DNA of 64,000 nucleotides, taken from NCBI RefSeq assembly GCF_029223285.1, contig NZ_JARHUJ010000002.1, positions 372,001 through 436,000 of the forward strand. Direction: 5' to 3'. Position numbers and translations under genes: made by a program. Every line of letters begins with the position of its first letter. Within the stretch, counting starts at the first letter, position 1. The notes beneath the pieces are model-generated. The model saw only the letters and a list, made by a program, of their open reading frames with translations, was not told the DNA's origin and did not search any database. The DNA is from Paraflavitalea sp. CAU 1676. GTDB taxonomy: Bacteria; Bacteroidota; Bacteroidia; Chitinophagales; Chitinophagaceae. Positions 34,824 to 43,630 of the stretch are shown here, one piece after another.

Positions 34824-36137
34824 ATGGGTACCACACAGGCGAATCAAACCATGGTATTGCGCAATGCAGACAAAGAACAACTGGAACAGGCCGTGGCCGA
34901 CAATCACCGTCAATTGTTTTCCTGCAACGCGAAAGCGGTCGGTGGTTTTGTTAATACCATCGATGGGCTTTCCTATTCCTGGACGACGGCCAACGGATCG
35001 GCGGTAGCATTCCCTGAACTCTCTACGGGCAATGTGGGCAGCCACCTTGATGCTATGATGGAAGATTACCGGGCGCACGATGCGACAAATATCGGCTACT
35101 GGTCGCTCCAGCCGCCGAAGCCTTCCAATATCGGCATCTATTTGTTGGCACGGGGCTTCCAGCCGGGCTGGCAGCCCTGCTGGATGGCGGTCGAGCGACC
35201 TGCCCTCCAAACTGGTTTTGCCATGCCGGCCGGACTGGAGATACGTGCCGATAATGACACCAACATTCATGACGTGGCCGGACTTCCTTACGGAGACAAT
35301 CATGGCGCTTTTTCGGATGCCCTGTTCAAGGCTTATCCCGGCCGGGCGCAAAGATTTGTTGCCTGGCTCGATGGCGTGATCGTGGGACAAACCTGCCTTT
35401 TCTTCACCACGGGCGCACTGGGCATTGCGGGCATGTACAATGTGGGAGTATTGCCCATCTTCCAGCGCCGGGGTATCGGCAAAGCGATCGTAGCGGCTGC
35501 CTGTCAGTTTGCTTTTGCAAAGGGCTATCACTATGTAATGCTCAATGCCAACCATATCGGCCGGCGCACCTACGAGCAGGTAGGCTTCCGATTCATCAGT
35601 TTTGGATGCACGTGGTGGCTGCTCGACAGGAGCTATATTACAAGACCACCATCGCCCGCAATAGTACTGCTGGCTGAAGCCACGGGCAAGGGAAATATTG
35701 CTGCCATGGAGACGGCAGGCAAGGAACTTACAACACAGGATCTGGATGAGCCACTGGCCAATGGCATGACCTTGATCCAACTGGCTGCCCATTTCAAACA
35801 ACCGGCTGCCGCCGAATGGTTATTGCAACAAGGCGCAGCCTGCACGCCGCTGAATGCCTGGGACCTTGGTTGGAAAGATCGCGCTGCCGCCTTATTGAAT
35901 AACGACCCCGCTGTCGTTAATAGAACCTATTATGATTTTAAAGGCACCCTGTTGCATATAGCTGCAGAAAGGAACGATACGGAACTCGCCAAACTGGCGC
36001 TGCAGGCAGGCGTCGACCTGTCAATAAAAGACATACACCATGACTCTACCGGTATGGGCTGGGCCCAGTACTTTGGACGTTTCGCCATCATGGCACTGAT
36101 CAAAGACAGGCAGCTTAAAGCGGGAGAAACCCAATGA
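34824..36137 (+). CDS. GNAT acetyltransferase fused to C-terminal ankyrin repeats
   Basis: 437 residues from the ATG at 34824, which follows an AT-rich leader; the frame stays open upstream but with unlikely sequence. Residues about 130-265 carry a GNAT domain with the acetyl-CoA loop in MYNVGVLPIFQRRGIGKAIVAAA (QRRGIGK) and the closing NHIGRRTYEQVGFRFISFG. The N-terminal 130 residues resemble a second, degenerate GNAT half. From about residue 275 the chain turns into ankyrin-like repeats (ANGMTLIQLAAHFKQPAAAEWLLQQGA, GTLLHIAAERNDTELAKLALQAGVDLSIKD). The same two domains are encoded as separate genes on the opposite strand next door. Confidence 0.88.
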   Translation: MGTTQANQTMVLRNADKEQLEQAVADNHRQLFSCNAKAVGGFVNTIDGLSYSWTTANGSAVAFPELSTGNVGSHLDAMMEDYRAHDATNIGYWSLQPPKPSNIGIYLLARGFQPGWQPCWMAVERPALQTGFAMPAGLEIRADNDTNIHDVAGLPYGDNHGAFSDALFKAYPGRAQRFVAWLDGVIVGQTCLFFTTGALGIAGMYNVGVLPIFQRRGIGKAIVAAACQFAFAKGYHYVMLNANHIGRRTYEQVGFRFISFGCTWWLLDRSYITRPPSPAIVLLAEATGKGNIAAMETAGKELTTQDLDEPLANGMTLIQLAAHFKQPAAAEWLLQQGAACTPLNAWDLGWKDRAAALLNNDPAVVNRTYYDFKGTLLHIAAERNDTELAKLALQAGVDLSIKDIHHDSTGMGWAQYFGRFAIMALIKDRQLKAGETQ

Positions 36138-36336
36138 TAGCATCAAAAGCAAACGGATTGCGAACGCTCTTTCAAAAGAACAACCTGTTCCATTCCATCT
36201 TCTGGCTCATGTACATCATCTGCAGTCGTCACCACGCGTGAGTCCGGGAGGCTACGCCAAAAACTCAGGGGCCGCTCCCCGGGTTTATCCGGATTACGAC
36301 CCCTGCATAGTGAAAGGTTATGTGGCTGGTTAATGA

Positions 36337-37599
36337 TTAACTCATCACGCCGATCTTCTGTCCCTTCCATTCGGGAAACAGCACCGTATCGTTGTTGATG
36401 CGCAGGTGCTTGTCGGCCACTTCGCTAAATACGGCCCTGAAGTCGGTGGTAACGGCCAGGTCGCGACCGTCTTCGAGATTCTCTACGGCCAGTGGATTCA
36501 CCAAACCATGCACTTTGCCCCCATTTACATCATTGCCCAGGATGAAATTGCAGGAGCCACGGCCATGGTCGGTGCCGCCGGTGCCGTTCTGTTTTACGGT
36601 GCGGCCAAACTCGGTCATGGTCATAACGGTAACCTCATCCTGGTAGGCTGCAAGATCGCTCCAGAACGCCTGGATGCAATTGCTGAGGTCCATCACGTTG
36701 CGGGAGAAGATACCCGTCATGGCGCCCTGGTTGAAATGGGTGTCCCATCCGCCGGATTCGGCAAAAGCTACTTCCATGCCCACTTCCATCTTGATGAGCT
36801 GGGCGATCTGCTTGAGCGAATTGCCCAGCGCACTGGCTGGATATACTATGCCGTTAGCCGGCTTGTAATTCTTGACATCTGTTTTCTGCAACAGCTTGAT
36901 GGCGTCAAAACTCTCTTTGCCGGTTTTGTTGAGCAGGGCAGAGGAAGTTTGATCATACAGGTCTTCAAAACTTTTAGCAGCCAGGTTGGTACCTGCCGGG
37001 TTACCACGCATCTGGATGGCAAAATCCTGCAGGTTGCTGATGGCCACTGAAGGGTTATCGCCGTAAAAAGAACGTGGCATGGAAGAGGTAAGGCTCACGG
37101 CGCGGAAGGGCGTGGCATCGTGCCCCAGCAAGCCTACCGCGCGGTTGAGCCATCCGCTCGAAGTGCCCTTGTTGAAAGGGGTACCCGATTCCATGTAATC
37201 CTGTGCATCGAAATGCGAACGCGTATTGTTGGGCGAGCCGATGCCATGCACAATGGCCAGTCTTTTTTCGCGGAACAAAGGCTCAAATACCGACATGGAT
37301 GGGTGCAGGCCAAAGCGCCCGTCGAGGTCGATCAATTGCCCGTTCATGCTGGCCTTGGCGGCTGTCATGAACAGGGTAGGGCGCGCAGCCTTCAGGTAGT
37401 CATCCGTAAAAGGCGTAACGGCCATGAGGCCATCCATCGCGCCCCGTTGAAATATGCAGACAAGTATCTTGTTCTTCTTATAAGGACCAATGATCTTCTG
37501 GCTTTCGGCTGCCCGGGCAATGAACGTAGGTACGCCACCTACGCCGATCCCAAACAAGGCCAGGCCACCTGATTTCAAAAATGCTCTTCTGTTAGACAT
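36337..37599 (-). CDS. DUF1501-family secreted protein with twin-arginine signal
   Basis: 420 residues. The N-terminus SNRRAFLKSGGLALFGIGVGGVPTFIARAA is a twin-arginine (Tat) signal, implying export of a folded protein. DUF1501 marks follow: ILVCIFQRGAMDGLMAVTPF, NTRSHFDAQDYMESGTP, SGGWDTHFNQG, MTMTEFGRTVKQNGTGGTDHGRG. The fold belongs to the alkaline phosphatase/sulfatase-like group, and the Asp/His residues in DTHFN and GTDHGRG look like metal ligands, but no reaction is established. It lies 14 bp downstream of a DUF1800 gene, the standard partner. Confidence 0.93.
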   Translation of the reverse strand: MSNRRAFLKSGGLALFGIGVGGVPTFIARAAESQKIIGPYKKNKILVCIFQRGAMDGLMAVTPFTDDYLKAARPTLFMTAAKASMNGQLIDLDGRFGLHPSMSVFEPLFREKRLAIVHGIGSPNNTRSHFDAQDYMESGTPFNKGTSSGWLNRAVGLLGHDATPFRAVSLTSSMPRSFYGDNPSVAISNLQDFAIQMRGNPAGTNLAAKSFEDLYDQTSSALLNKTGKESFDAIKLLQKTDVKNYKPANGIVYPASALGNSLKQIAQLIKMEVGMEVAFAESGGWDTHFNQGAMTGIFSRNVMDLSNCIQAFWSDLAAYQDEVTVMTMTEFGRTVKQNGTGGTDHGRGSCNFILGNDVNGGKVHGLVNPLAVENLEDGRDLAVTTDFRAVFSEVADKHLRINNDTVLFPEWKGQKIGVMS

Positions 37600-37613
37600 A
37601 AGATGATGGTTTA

Positions 37614-39665
37614 TTATTTGCGTTGAAATTCCGGTGAGCCAATAATGATACCTACTACCTGCGACAACATCGTATTGTTGCCTTTCGCCATGGGCAGGAC
37701 AGCATAACTGCTCTTATTGGGGTTCTTCGGAATTTTGTCGGGATTCTTACGAACCTTGTTGCCGTTGCCTTTTTTGGCAAGTTCACCAATTTTGCCAGGT
37801 GCACCGGCCTCCGATGCCTCTTCCATCACGACTGCTTCTTCATTAGCCTGCATCATGTTGGCCTGTTGCGAGCTGGTCGTTCTGCCGGCGGCTTCGTCTA
37901 CTTTTTTATCGAGGTCGGGCGCATTGAGCAATGGCGTCAGTAATTTGATCGAGGGCGCGAGGTTGCGCTCGGGCATGATCATTTTGCCATACGTGCTCAG
38001 GGCTGCTTCAGCACTTTCAGGTTCGTGGTGATCGTTCAAGGCATACAGGTCGACTGTAATGCCGGGTATGCGGTTAGAGGCAAGCGCCAGGCCGAAGTTC
38101 ATGCGGTTCAGCAGAGAACCGGTATTGATCCAGTATTTACCATTGTCGGGGAAGCCCGTAGGCGCCTGGTAATAATAAAGGCGCTGTCCCATCTTGTTGA
38201 TCCAGTTGTACAATTGGTATGGCTGCCTGATGGTGGCGTTGAGGTTGCGCACCGAACTGATGGCCAGTTCAAAGGGCGACTTCGTTTTCTCGCGCAACGC
38301 TTCTTTGCTCCAGAATTCGGGCGCCGTAACCATCGTGATCAACACTTCCCGGATATTGCCATCCTTGGCGAGGAAGGTCTTCGCCATTTTATCGATGAGA
38401 CTTTTGGGTGGATTGTCGTTGACAAAACGTACCGCGATCTTTTTAGAGATAAACTTTGCAGTAGAAGGATGATGCGCCAGCATATCGAGCAATTCAACCC
38501 CTTCTTCATAACCACCGCCATTGAATTTTTTACCCAACACTACTTTGTTGCTGATGTCGTGCCGGTTGGCGGCAAAAAGGAAATCACCGTCGCGCACATA
38601 TCCCTGGCGGGCCATTTTTTCTTCACCCAATCTTTCCAGTTGTTTGCGGGCAGCATTGGCGCCGTAGTCGTTGAAGGGATAAACCGTCCAGCCGGTCAGT
38701 ACTTTCGCAGCCTGGGTAACATCCTGTTGCGAATATCCGCCATCAACACCCAGCGTATGCAGCTCCATGACCTCACGCGCATAATTCTCATTGAGGCCAC
38801 GGGTCTTGCGCAGTTGTTGTTGCTTTTTAAAAGCCATTGCTTTGGCTGAAGTATCCGATTCCATTTCTTTAGCACGGGCTTCCATAGCCTGTTGCAGTTT
38901 TGCGGCACGCGGATTGGCCGCCGCCACCTCTTCACCCATACTGGTGAAGTTGTCGAGGTAATACAACATCGCCGGCGATTTGGCGGTAGCTACCAGCATC
39001 TTTTCAAAATCACCCAGCACATTGGGGCGTATCACATCCCGCTCATAGGGCAATACGTACGGACCGCAATCATTTTTCGTGAGCGAAACATTGAAATGGT
39101 TGAACCAGAAATCGGTGAGCACTTCCTGCAATTGGTTCTCAGAATAAGTGGCCCTCAGTATTTTCTGGTTGAAGAGTTGCGTATACAGGGTTTGCAGGGG
39201 TTTCATGTTCTTCTCCTTCATATACGCCTGCAATTTCTCGCGATAAGCCTTCTGGTCCGTATCGTTGACGGAGTCTTTGTTGATGTATCCATCACGCACC
39301 GCCATGCGCACGAGCTGGCCTCCCTTGGGATAGATGTCGGAGATCTCTTCGTTGGTAAGCTGGAGAGCGTCGAAAGGAACAAGCAGCTGGCGCAGCGTAT
39401 CGCTGGTGAGGCCGGCTTCCAGTTGTAGTTTCAGCCATTTTTCGAGGCCCATATCTACCACGCGGTCCACATCGCCAGGCCTTGGCCCGAAGGTAAACCG
39501 GTTGAGCAGGTGTGCGGCAGCCTGTCTTTCGGTAAGGCCGGCTTTCTTATACGGTAAACTGAAGTGAACATTCTCCGCAGCAGGTCGCAGCGCAAAGGAA
39601 CAGGCGATGGCGCCCATTACCAATACCAGGAAGCTGTTGCTGAAAATGCTGATCGCTTTTTTCAT
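37614..39665 (-). CDS. DUF1800-family secreted protein
   Basis: 683 residues with a signal peptide (FSNSFLVLVMGAIACSFAL). The DUF1800 core is recognised from AAHLLNRFTFGPRPGDVDRVVDMGLEKWL, NQILRATYSENQLQEVLTDFWFNHFNV, TRGLNENYAREVMELHTLGVDGGYSQQDV, ANRHDISNKVVLG and FISKKIAVRFVNDNPP. The C-terminal 120 residues are low in complexity and basic (GNGNKVRKNPDKIPKNPNKS). The family is of unknown function and almost always accompanies DUF1501 proteins in Bacteroidota and Planctomycetota. First gene of the pair. Confidence 0.93.
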   Translation of the reverse strand: MKKAISIFSNSFLVLVMGAIACSFALRPAAENVHFSLPYKKAGLTERQAAAHLLNRFTFGPRPGDVDRVVDMGLEKWLKLQLEAGLTSDTLRQLLVPFDALQLTNEEISDIYPKGGQLVRMAVRDGYINKDSVNDTDQKAYREKLQAYMKEKNMKPLQTLYTQLFNQKILRATYSENQLQEVLTDFWFNHFNVSLTKNDCGPYVLPYERDVIRPNVLGDFEKMLVATAKSPAMLYYLDNFTSMGEEVAAANPRAAKLQQAMEARAKEMESDTSAKAMAFKKQQQLRKTRGLNENYAREVMELHTLGVDGGYSQQDVTQAAKVLTGWTVYPFNDYGANAARKQLERLGEEKMARQGYVRDGDFLFAANRHDISNKVVLGKKFNGGGYEEGVELLDMLAHHPSTAKFISKKIAVRFVNDNPPKSLIDKMAKTFLAKDGNIREVLITMVTAPEFWSKEALREKTKSPFELAISSVRNLNATIRQPYQLYNWINKMGQRLYYYQAPTGFPDNGKYWINTGSLLNRMNFGLALASNRIPGITVDLYALNDHHEPESAEAALSTYGKMIMPERNLAPSIKLLTPLLNAPDLDKKVDEAAGRTTSSQQANMMQANEEAVVMEEASEAGAPGKIGELAKKGNGNKVRKNPDKIPKNPNKSSYAVLPMAKGNNTMLSQVVGIIIGSPEFQRK

Positions 39666-40025
39666 ATGAGGATTTATTGCTGGTTGAACTCAATACTGTC
39701 GGTTGCTGATCGGGGTCATTGTATAGGCGACAAAAAAGAAGCCACAAATGAATAAAACACACTTCCGGTCTTACCCGGACTGTCTTTAACGCTTGCCACT
39801 CACTTCAGACCCTGCCCGCTGGGAGAAGTTTAACGTGATTTTAAATTTAATTATTGGGCTGGCCTTATTAACCGCCTGTTAACCAGGGGCCGCAAATGAG
39901 AATATCAAACCATGGTTGCCAAGTAATAATGAGGTATCTTTAGGGGGTCGCTGCAGCAATCTTCCAGATGCAGCGGTGAAGGGTCGACAATAGATTTCAA
40001 AAGTCTTATATTCAACCAGTAGTGC
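39666..40025 (+). promoter_or_regulatory. Intergenic/leader region of the molybdenum cofactor operon
   Basis: The region divides the leftward DUF1800 gene from moaA. A weak promoter candidate is TTG at 39916-39918 and TATCTTTA at 39935-39942 (one base off TAnnTTTG, 16-bp spacer). Downstream, CGCTGCA at 39949-39955 pairs with TGCAGCG at 39969-39975 to form a leader hairpin about 50 nt before the moaA start. I did not recognise a Moco-riboswitch core. Confidence 0.4.
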
Positions 40026-41006
40026 ATGTTGATAGATGCTTATAAGAGGGTTCATGATTATCTGAGGATCTCACTTACCGACAGTTGCAACCTGCGGTGT
40101 TTCTATTGTATGCCCGATGAAAAGATATCCTGCATGCCGCACAAGCACCTGATGCAGCCCGATGAGATCGATCATATTGCGGCCTTGTTCGTGCAACTGG
40201 GCGTAAAGAAGATCAGGCTCACCGGTGGCGAACCGCTGGTGCGCAAAGAAGCCGGCACCATTATCCGCCACCTTGGTAAATATCCGGTGGAGCTTACCAT
40301 GACCACCAACGGAGTGCGCCTGCACGAGTTTGCCGATGACCTCCGGGACGCCGGGTTACGCTCTATCAACATCAGCCTCGATACACTGCAGGAAGAAACG
40401 TTCAAATTCCTTACACGCCGCGACCATTTCCATCAGGTATACAAGAATATCCTGGAGGCCGCACAGCAGGGAATGCGCGTAAAGGTGAATGTAGTGGCCA
40501 TGAAAGGCATCAACGATGGCGAGATCAACGATTTTGTGGCACTCACCAAAGACCTGCCGCTGCACATCCGCTTTATCGAATTCATGCCCTTTACCGGCAA
40601 CCATTGGGATCATGCCAAAGTGATCGGTCTGGATGAGATACTCGAAATTGTCGGCAGGCAATACGCCTTTGAACCGATCAAGCATAAAAAGCACGATACA
40701 GCCAAGAACTTCCAGGTAGCTGGTCATACAGGCACCTTTGCGGTGATCAGCACCATGACCAAACCCTTCTGTGATGATTGCAACCGGATGAGGCTGACGG
40801 CAGATGGCAAAATGAAGAACTGTCTGTTCTCCAAAACCGAGACCGACCTGCTGGGCGCCCTGCGCAGAGGAGAAGACCTGGTACCCCTCATCAAAGAATG
40901 TATCGCCAACAAGGCTGCCGAAAGAGGCGGTCAGATGGGGGAAGACCTTGATCATCTCGATCCGGATCGTATACAGAATCGCTCCATGATCGCTATTGGA
41001 GGATAA
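40026..41006 (+). CDS. moaA: GTP 3',8-cyclase, first step of molybdenum cofactor synthesis
   Basis: 326 residues. Radical-SAM enzyme that rearranges GTP to 3',8-cyclo-GTP, the substrate of MoaC. The N-terminal cluster is C21-x3-C25-x2-C28 (SCNLRCFYC). LTGGEPLVR binds S-adenosylmethionine. The second, C-terminal cluster motif is CDDCNRMRLTADGKMKNC. The chain ends in Gly-Gly, needed for activity in this family. First gene of a rightward operon (moaA, SelW-like, moeA, tauE, moaD, moaE, moaCB, mobA) that faces the nitrate reductase gene, whose enzyme needs the cofactor. Confidence 0.97.
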   Translation: MLIDAYKRVHDYLRISLTDSCNLRCFYCMPDEKISCMPHKHLMQPDEIDHIAALFVQLGVKKIRLTGGEPLVRKEAGTIIRHLGKYPVELTMTTNGVRLHEFADDLRDAGLRSINISLDTLQEETFKFLTRRDHFHQVYKNILEAAQQGMRVKVNVVAMKGINDGEINDFVALTKDLPLHIRFIEFMPFTGNHWDHAKVIGLDEILEIVGRQYAFEPIKHKKHDTAKNFQVAGHTGTFAVISTMTKPFCDDCNRMRLTADGKMKNCLFSKTETDLLGALRRGEDLVPLIKECIANKAAERGGQMGEDLDHLDPDRIQNRSMIAIGG

Positions 41007-41039
41007 GCCTGTATCCAAACCATAAATAACCTGTACTGC

Positions 41040-41321
41040 ATGACCAAACCTACCATTACCATTGAGTACTGCCCCAAGTGCGGCTGGATGCTGAGAGCCG
41101 CTTACATGGCACAGGAACTGCTCACCACCTTCAGCGAAGAACTTAAAAGCGTAACCTTATTGCCTTCCGAAACAGGCGGCCGCTATACTGTATACATCAA
41201 CGACGAGGTCGTGTTCGACCGCAAGGAAACCGGCCACTTTCCCGAGATCAAAGAATTGAAACAACTGGTACGTGATGTAGTGAACCCCGCCAAAAGCCTT
41301 GGCCATTCCGATAAGAAATGA
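41040..41321 (+). CDS. SelT/SelW/SelH (Rdx)-family small redox protein
   Basis: 93 residues. The CxxC motif at C11-C14 (IEYCPKCGWMLRAAY) and the second half (VTLLPSETGGRYTVYINDEVVFDRKETGHFPEIKELKQLVRD) match the thioredoxin-like Rdx fold, in which both selenocysteine positions are Cys here. Such proteins are thought to handle thiol-disulfide exchange. Its stop overlaps the moeA start by 4 bp, so it is translationally coupled to a cofactor gene. A redox job in cofactor synthesis or maturation of the reductase is inferred only from location. Confidence 0.9.
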   Translation: MTKPTITIEYCPKCGWMLRAAYMAQELLTTFSEELKSVTLLPSETGGRYTVYINDEVVFDRKETGHFPEIKELKQLVRDVVNPAKSLGHSDKK

Positions 41322-42535
41322 TGAACCCAAAGCAAGAAACACCCGGAATGCTGCCCGTGCAGGAAGCGCGGCAGCTGATATCGTCGCATACATCACTGCG
41401 AACAGCGGTCAATACACCGCTCGAGCAAACCCTGGGCCGCGTATTAGCCACCACCTTGTACGCCCCGGTTTCCATACCCATTTATGAGCAATCGGCCATG
41501 GATGGTTATGCACTGCAGTTTGATGGATGGCAACAACAGGAGCACCTGGAAATAGCAGGCGAAATGGCGGCAGGAGCCACCAGCAGACTGTCCATCGCCC
41601 CGCACCAGGCTGCGCGCATCTTTACTGGTGCACCGCTGCCCGATGGAGCCGATACCGTCGTGATGCAGGAGAAGGTAAGGGTGCATGGTGATCGCCTTCT
41701 CATCGAAGATGCCGAACTCGCCAAGGGATCGAATGTACGGGCGGTGGGCTCCGAGATCATCGAAGGGGCGCTGGCTTTGCCACAAGGCGCCTTGCTGACG
41801 CCGGCAGCCATTGGGTACCTCGCCGGCATGGGCATTCGCGAACTGCCGGTATATCCTGCACCACGCATTACCGTCATTGTAACGGGCGATGAATTGCAGG
41901 CGCCCGGCAAACCCCTTCAGTTTGGGCAGGTATACGAATCCAATTCCTATACCCTGCGCATGGCGCTGCTGCAAATGCAGATCCACCACATTAACTTCCT
42001 GTCGGTAGCCGATGATTTCGACCAGCTACTGCACATCATAGCGCAGGCGCTCGGTAATTCCGATATGGTATTGCTGACAGGCGGCGTAAGTGTAGGCAAT
42101 TACGATTATGTGGCAAAAGCCCTCGAAACCTGTGGCGTAACGCCCGTGTTCCATAAACTAAAACAAAAGCCCGGTAAGCCGCTCTTCTTTGGCGTACGTG
42201 ATCAGCAACAGGTGTTTGGCTTGCCCGGTAATCCCTCCTCGGTGCTCACCTGCTTTTATGAGTATGTATATCCCTGCATCCGCGAGCAGATGGGGTATGG
42301 GCAAACCAACCTCACCACGGTGAAGTTGCCCCTGCTGAACGATTACAGCAAGAAAGCGGGACTTACACACTACCTCAAAGGATACGTAAATGACGAGGGG
42401 GTTAAAGTGCTGCAGGCGCAGGAATCGTACCGCATGCATTCGTTTGCCGTTTGCAATGGATTGATCGTGTTGCCCGAATCGATAGAAACGGTGAGTGAAG
42501 GCGACCTGGTTGAAGTACATTTATTGCCGCAATAA
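41318..42535 (+). CDS. moeA: Molybdopterin molybdenumtransferase
   Basis: 405 residues, the usual length. It inserts molybdate into adenylated molybdopterin. Recognised regions: RVLATTLYAPVSIPIYEQSAMDGYAL (domain I), IFTGAPLPDGADTVVMQE, VTVIVTGDEL-type segment reading ITVIVTGDELQAPGKPL, LTGGVSVGNYDYV (the molybdopterin-binding MoCF motif), and GKPLFFGV with FGLPGNPSSVLTCFYEYVYP. The C-terminal beta domain (LTHYLKGYVNDEGVKVLQAQESYRMHSF) completes the four-domain protein. The ATGATG start overlaps the stop of the SelW-like gene. Confidence 0.96.
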   Translation: MMNPKQETPGMLPVQEARQLISSHTSLRTAVNTPLEQTLGRVLATTLYAPVSIPIYEQSAMDGYALQFDGWQQQEHLEIAGEMAAGATSRLSIAPHQAARIFTGAPLPDGADTVVMQEKVRVHGDRLLIEDAELAKGSNVRAVGSEIIEGALALPQGALLTPAAIGYLAGMGIRELPVYPAPRITVIVTGDELQAPGKPLQFGQVYESNSYTLRMALLQMQIHHINFLSVADDFDQLLHIIAQALGNSDMVLLTGGVSVGNYDYVAKALETCGVTPVFHKLKQKPGKPLFFGVRDQQQVFGLPGNPSSVLTCFYEYVYPCIREQMGYGQTNLTTVKLPLLNDYSKKAGLTHYLKGYVNDEGVKVLQAQESYRMHSFAVCNGLIVLPESIETVSEGDLVEVHLLPQ

Positions 42536-42555
42536 CTGAAGATCTATCTACACTT

Positions 42556-43296
42556 ATGGGAGCAACGGAAATCCTCTTTTACTGCCTGTTATTACTGGTC
42601 GCTTTTTTATACGCTTCGGTAGGTCATGGTGGCGCCAGTGGCTACCTCGCCCTGATGGCCCTGTTTGGCGTAGCGCCGGCAGTGATGAAACCAACAGCGC
42701 TGGTATTGAACCTCTTTGTAGCCGGCGTATCCTTTTTCCAGTTTTACCGCGCAAAGCATTTTCGAAAAGAGATCTGCTGGCCGCTGGTACTGGCATCCAT
42801 ACCAATGGCATTTATTGGGGGCATGATCACCATCGACGCACACATCTATAAACGAATATTGGGCGCAGTATTGCTGATCTCTGTAATCCGGTTCCTGATG
42901 CCCGATTCGAAGTACGGTGGCAAATTAAAGGAAGCCGACCGTACCTGGCTCTTCATCATTGGCGGTGCTATCGGATTGCTCTCAGGCCTTATCGGTATTG
43001 GCGGAGGCATTATTCTATCGCCTGTTTTACTGCTACTGCGGTGGACCGACGTTAAGCAATCGGCGGCCATCAGCGCCATCTTTATATTCGTCAACTCCCT
43101 GTCTGGTCTCGCTGGTCAGCTCACTAAATCGGTGTCCTTCACTCCGTCCATGTATGCCTATATTGGCATCGCCTTTATTGGCGGCCTCGCAGGGGCCTGG
43201 CTGGGTGCTGCGCGATTCAAAAACAGTGTATTGAAATACATACTGGCAGCAGTATTGCTGCTGGCTGTATTCAAACTCCTGTTTACCCAGGCATAG
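42556..43296 (+). CDS. TauE/SafE-family membrane permease
   Basis: 246 residues, seven to eight membrane helices. The N-terminal VAFLYASVGHGGASGYLALMALFGVAP and the repeated second-half segment GLLSGLIGIGGGIILSPVLLLLRWTDVKQSAAISA are the diagnostic duplicated motifs of the TauE/SafE (DUF81) family. These proteins export or import sulfite, sulfonates, sulfoacetate and similar anions. Placement between moeA and moaD, with 20 bp upstream and 54 bp downstream, suggests a link to cofactor making, either as a sulfur-oxyanion or possibly a molybdate transporter; no ModABC genes are in the window. This role is speculation. Confidence 0.93.
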   Translation: MGATEILFYCLLLLVAFLYASVGHGGASGYLALMALFGVAPAVMKPTALVLNLFVAGVSFFQFYRAKHFRKEICWPLVLASIPMAFIGGMITIDAHIYKRILGAVLLISVIRFLMPDSKYGGKLKEADRTWLFIIGGAIGLLSGLIGIGGGIILSPVLLLLRWTDVKQSAAISAIFIFVNSLSGLAGQLTKSVSFTPSMYAYIGIAFIGGLAGAWLGAARFKNSVLKYILAAVLLLAVFKLLFTQA

Positions 43297-43335
43297 TGGG
43301 GAGAAACAGGTCTCCGTCCGACCGCTATAAAGTAG

Positions 43336-43343
43336 TAGTTTTG
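43336..43343 (+). promoter_or_regulatory. Candidate -7 promoter element before moaD
   Basis: TAGTTTTG matches TAnnTTTG exactly, ending 7 bp before the moaD ATG, in a 54-bp gap. It may give the downstream moaD-moaE-moaCB genes their own start with an almost leaderless transcript. No good -33 box. Confidence 0.4.
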
Positions 43344-43350
43344 TGGGGCA

Positions 43351-43611
43351 ATGGAACAGCAAGCAAGCGTACATACCAATACCATCAACATCCGGCTGTT
43401 TGGCCAGTTTGCGGAAATGGCCGGCAGTCAGTCCATCGACGTAGACTGGGTGGCTGATACCGATTCCTTACGCCGCGTGCTGGAAGCCCGGTTCCCTACC
43501 TTGCAGCAACTGCCTTACCTGGTAGCGGTCGATAAGGATATTGCATCCGACAATATGGTCCTTCATCCTCATGCCGTCGTTGCCTTATTACCTCCCTATT
43601 CGGGTGGCTAA
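43351..43611 (+). CDS. moaD: Molybdopterin synthase sulfur carrier subunit
   Basis: 86 residues with the ubiquitin-like fold: IRLFGQFAEMAGSQSIDVDW, a central helix (DSLRRVLEARFPTLQQ) and the C-terminal VVALLPPYSGG. The terminal Gly-Gly is thiocarboxylated and donates sulfur to the dithiolene of molybdopterin. The adenylating enzyme MoeB is not encoded in this window. Start choice ATG at 43351; the mature protein begins a few residues longer than the E. coli one. The next gene, moaE, starts 19 bp downstream. Confidence 0.95.
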   Translation: MEQQASVHTNTINIRLFGQFAEMAGSQSIDVDWVADTDSLRRVLEARFPTLQQLPYLVAVDKDIASDNMVLHPHAVVALLPPYSGG

Positions 43612-43630
43612 CCCTTTCATCGCAATCATT

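Noticed and set aside
36143-36370. 75-codon minus-strand frame overlapping the DUF1501 3' end
   Set aside because: It overlaps a recognised gene in another frame and has unlikely composition.
39900-40025. Moco riboswitch upstream of moaA
   Set aside because: Only a simple 7-bp stem was found; the conserved core of that RNA was not recognisable by eye.
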